From contig CM051520.1 of NCBI GenBank assembly GCA_028015205.1, positions 37,895,494 through 37,959,493 on the forward strand: 64,000 nucleotides of DNA, written 5' to 3'. This DNA is from Mytilisepta virgata (lineage: Eukaryota > Mollusca > Bivalvia > Mytilida > Mytilidae). Positions within the stretch are counted from its first letter, which is position 1. The number at the start of each line of letters is the position of its first letter. Positions 62,251-64,000 of the stretch are shown here, in pieces. The notes under the pieces are model-generated. The model had not been told where the DNA came from, did not search any database, and was given only the letters and a program-made list of their open reading frames with translations. A program made the translations under genes and the position numbers.

Positions 62251-64000
62251 TTTAAAAGGCGCGAATACTTTATACGGCTTTCAAAACAAAAAGGAAATCG
62301 TCAATAAAACACACATCTTTTATTAAATAACTGGACAATTACACTTCTCGGTGTGTTTCAGTTACATTTCTATTAAAAAACAACTACAACAGCAACAACA
62401 ACTATTAGGACTATTTTACCGCGGAATGTTTATTTTCTTATATGATATTCAAATATAAACATAGTCGTAATTCGGAAAATATGGAGGTTTCTTTGCGCAT
62501 GTGTCATCTCAAAATCGAAATAAAAAGCTGCTTAACTAGCCTTGCTTAAGCTTCAATCCTAGATAAGCTTGCATATTTACTCATAAAAACATAGTTTCAA
62601 AAACTTCTGGTCCAACTTTTTCCACAAAACACCAGATTTCCAAAGTTTCCTTCATTGTCCAACCAAACGACCGACGGCATAAGGGTTTTGGTTGCTTAGC
62701 AACCTAACCCTAAAAATGATTTTTAAAAAACAACAAAAAAATATAACATAAATGGGTTGCCCTTTTAGTGTATTCATTGGTCCAGTATTGTTTATAAAAT
62801 AATTGTTATGCACATACATACATAACTAACAAATTACCTTTTGCGATTTTACACGTGGGAAATGGAAAGATTTGTTTATATCTGAATGCGCATGTGCAGG
62901 GAAACGCAATCAATCAATAACGAACAGAACAAATTTACCAAAAAACTCCGTGGTTTTAATGTCAATTTGCACATTTAATGCATTATCGAAACAAGTAACA
63001 ACATTATTGCATTCTAAATCAGTCCATACCAATGTACAAATGAAGATTTGACAAAAATGACGAATTGTTTATATTTTTTGCGCATGTGTTCTAGTTCTAT
63101 GTTTGTTAAACACAACCTATGACTATGACAGTAATAACATACCTGATAAAGATCAAATTTTCTAAAATATCATCAACTTAAGTCGGCAGTCTCAAATAAA
63201 ATGGGTATCTATTCACAATGTATAAAATAATACGACCTGGGCAGCTCAACAGTCAATACCAATGACAATGTTTTTACACTTTACTGCGCATGTCCGTATT
63301 GAATCAGCACTAATCAATCAAATAAAGCACGAGTCAGCTTACGCTTCATAAATTATCACTCTAAATTGATTTTTTTTTAAAAGACAAGCACATAAGAATG
63401 ATTTTCCGAAATAAAATAAACAGTAGTCATAGGTCTGTAAGTATTTAAGACAAACTTGGCACATGGTATGATGGATATTAAATACATGCAAATTTTGTGA
63501 ACAGTATATAAGCGCATGTGCAAGTATCGATCCCAAAGTTTAAAATTAACCCGTAGTGTAACAAATAATTACATACCAGAATAAAATTCTATAAAATATA
63601 ATCAACTAGTCCACAGTCTTTTTTTTAAAACGTATATTTTCGCAACACAGTGTATCTGAGCTGAAGGTTCTACTACTCAACTTTACTGCGCATGTCTGTA
63701 CATAAATATGCACTAATCAATCAAAGAAAGCACGAGTCGGCTAACGCTTCTTGAATTATCACTCTAAATTGAATATTTTTAAAAAGACAAACGCATAATA
63801 ATGATTTGATGAATTAAAATAAACAGAAATCAAAGGTCTTCAAGTTATTAAGGTTATATAAAAAGACAAAGTTTGGACAATTGTAGAAGGGGGTCATTTC
63901 TATTTACACTACATTGACACTCACAGGTAGATCAGAACGTAAACATTCAAGCTTTCAATTAAAATAAACCCATTATACCTTCGATAATACCGTTTTCTAA
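62251..64000 (-). promoter_or_regulatory. DNA2 5' flank with duplicated blocks and NRF-1-like motifs
   Basis: TGCGCATG(T/C)-type motifs occur at 62,495, 62,887, 63,079, 63,285, 63,512 and 63,687; TGCGCATGTGCA at 62,887 differs by one base from an NRF-1 palindrome. Two diverged ~430-bp blocks (about 63,130-63,480 and 63,560-63,905) each carry one or two of them. NRF-1 sites are common in promoters of replication genes. No exon could be supported here. Confidence 0.35.

Overview
The window looks like nuclear DNA from a bivalve mollusc, possibly a mussel. It is very AT-rich and gene-poor, and its genes are split into many small exons. It is packed with repeats of kinds typical of bivalves: pearl-like elements made of ~160 bp core repeats with a 3' hairpin, TA- and TTAA-flanked MITEs, hAT, non-LTR elements and minisatellites. 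Species identity is inference only.

Two spliced genes can be followed, both on the minus strand. The larger fills 24,048-62,250 (about 38 kb). It encodes DNA2, the Fe-S helicase-nuclease of Okazaki-fragment maturation and DNA-end resection. I reconstruct 26 exons (988 codons). Exons 2-26 have GT/AG borders, compatible phases and family motifs; exon 1 is uncertain. The smaller gene (9,925-16,742, six exons, about 318 aa) encodes a predicted secreted protein with a coiled coil and an unnamed Trp/Gly/Cys-rich C-terminal module.

Layout: 1-3,900, AT-rich DNA with a frameshifted FLYWCH zinc-finger remnant and a LINE tail. 3,926-7,635, a hAT transposon with an intact 796-codon transposase. 7,640-9,300, a CRE/ETS promoter-like site with a short possible first exon, and foldback repeats. 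9,925-16,742, the secreted-protein gene with a tandem-repeat element in intron 2. 16,750-24,000, intergenic, with a ~51-copy 35-bp minisatellite. 24,048-62,250, DNA2, whose introns hold a 3.2 kb antisense LINE, three pearl-like elements, several MITEs, a TIR element and tRNA-derived repeats. 62,251-64,000, the DNA2 5' flank, made of diverged duplicated blocks with NRF-1-like GCGCATG motifs.

The most unusual signals are in DNA2. (1) Two introns carry minisatellites whose unit is the 3' end of the preceding exon plus its own 5' splice site: about 22 x 44 bp after exon 2 and about 16 x 36 bp after exon 14. (2) A 529-bp LTR-type miniature element in intron 1 carries a tRNA-derived pol III promoter inside its LTR, has a palindromic 5' end, and has a matching empty site 2 kb away. 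(3) Inverted copies of one transposon flank a 25-nt microexon. (4) A MITE end lies exactly at the splice donor of exon 25.
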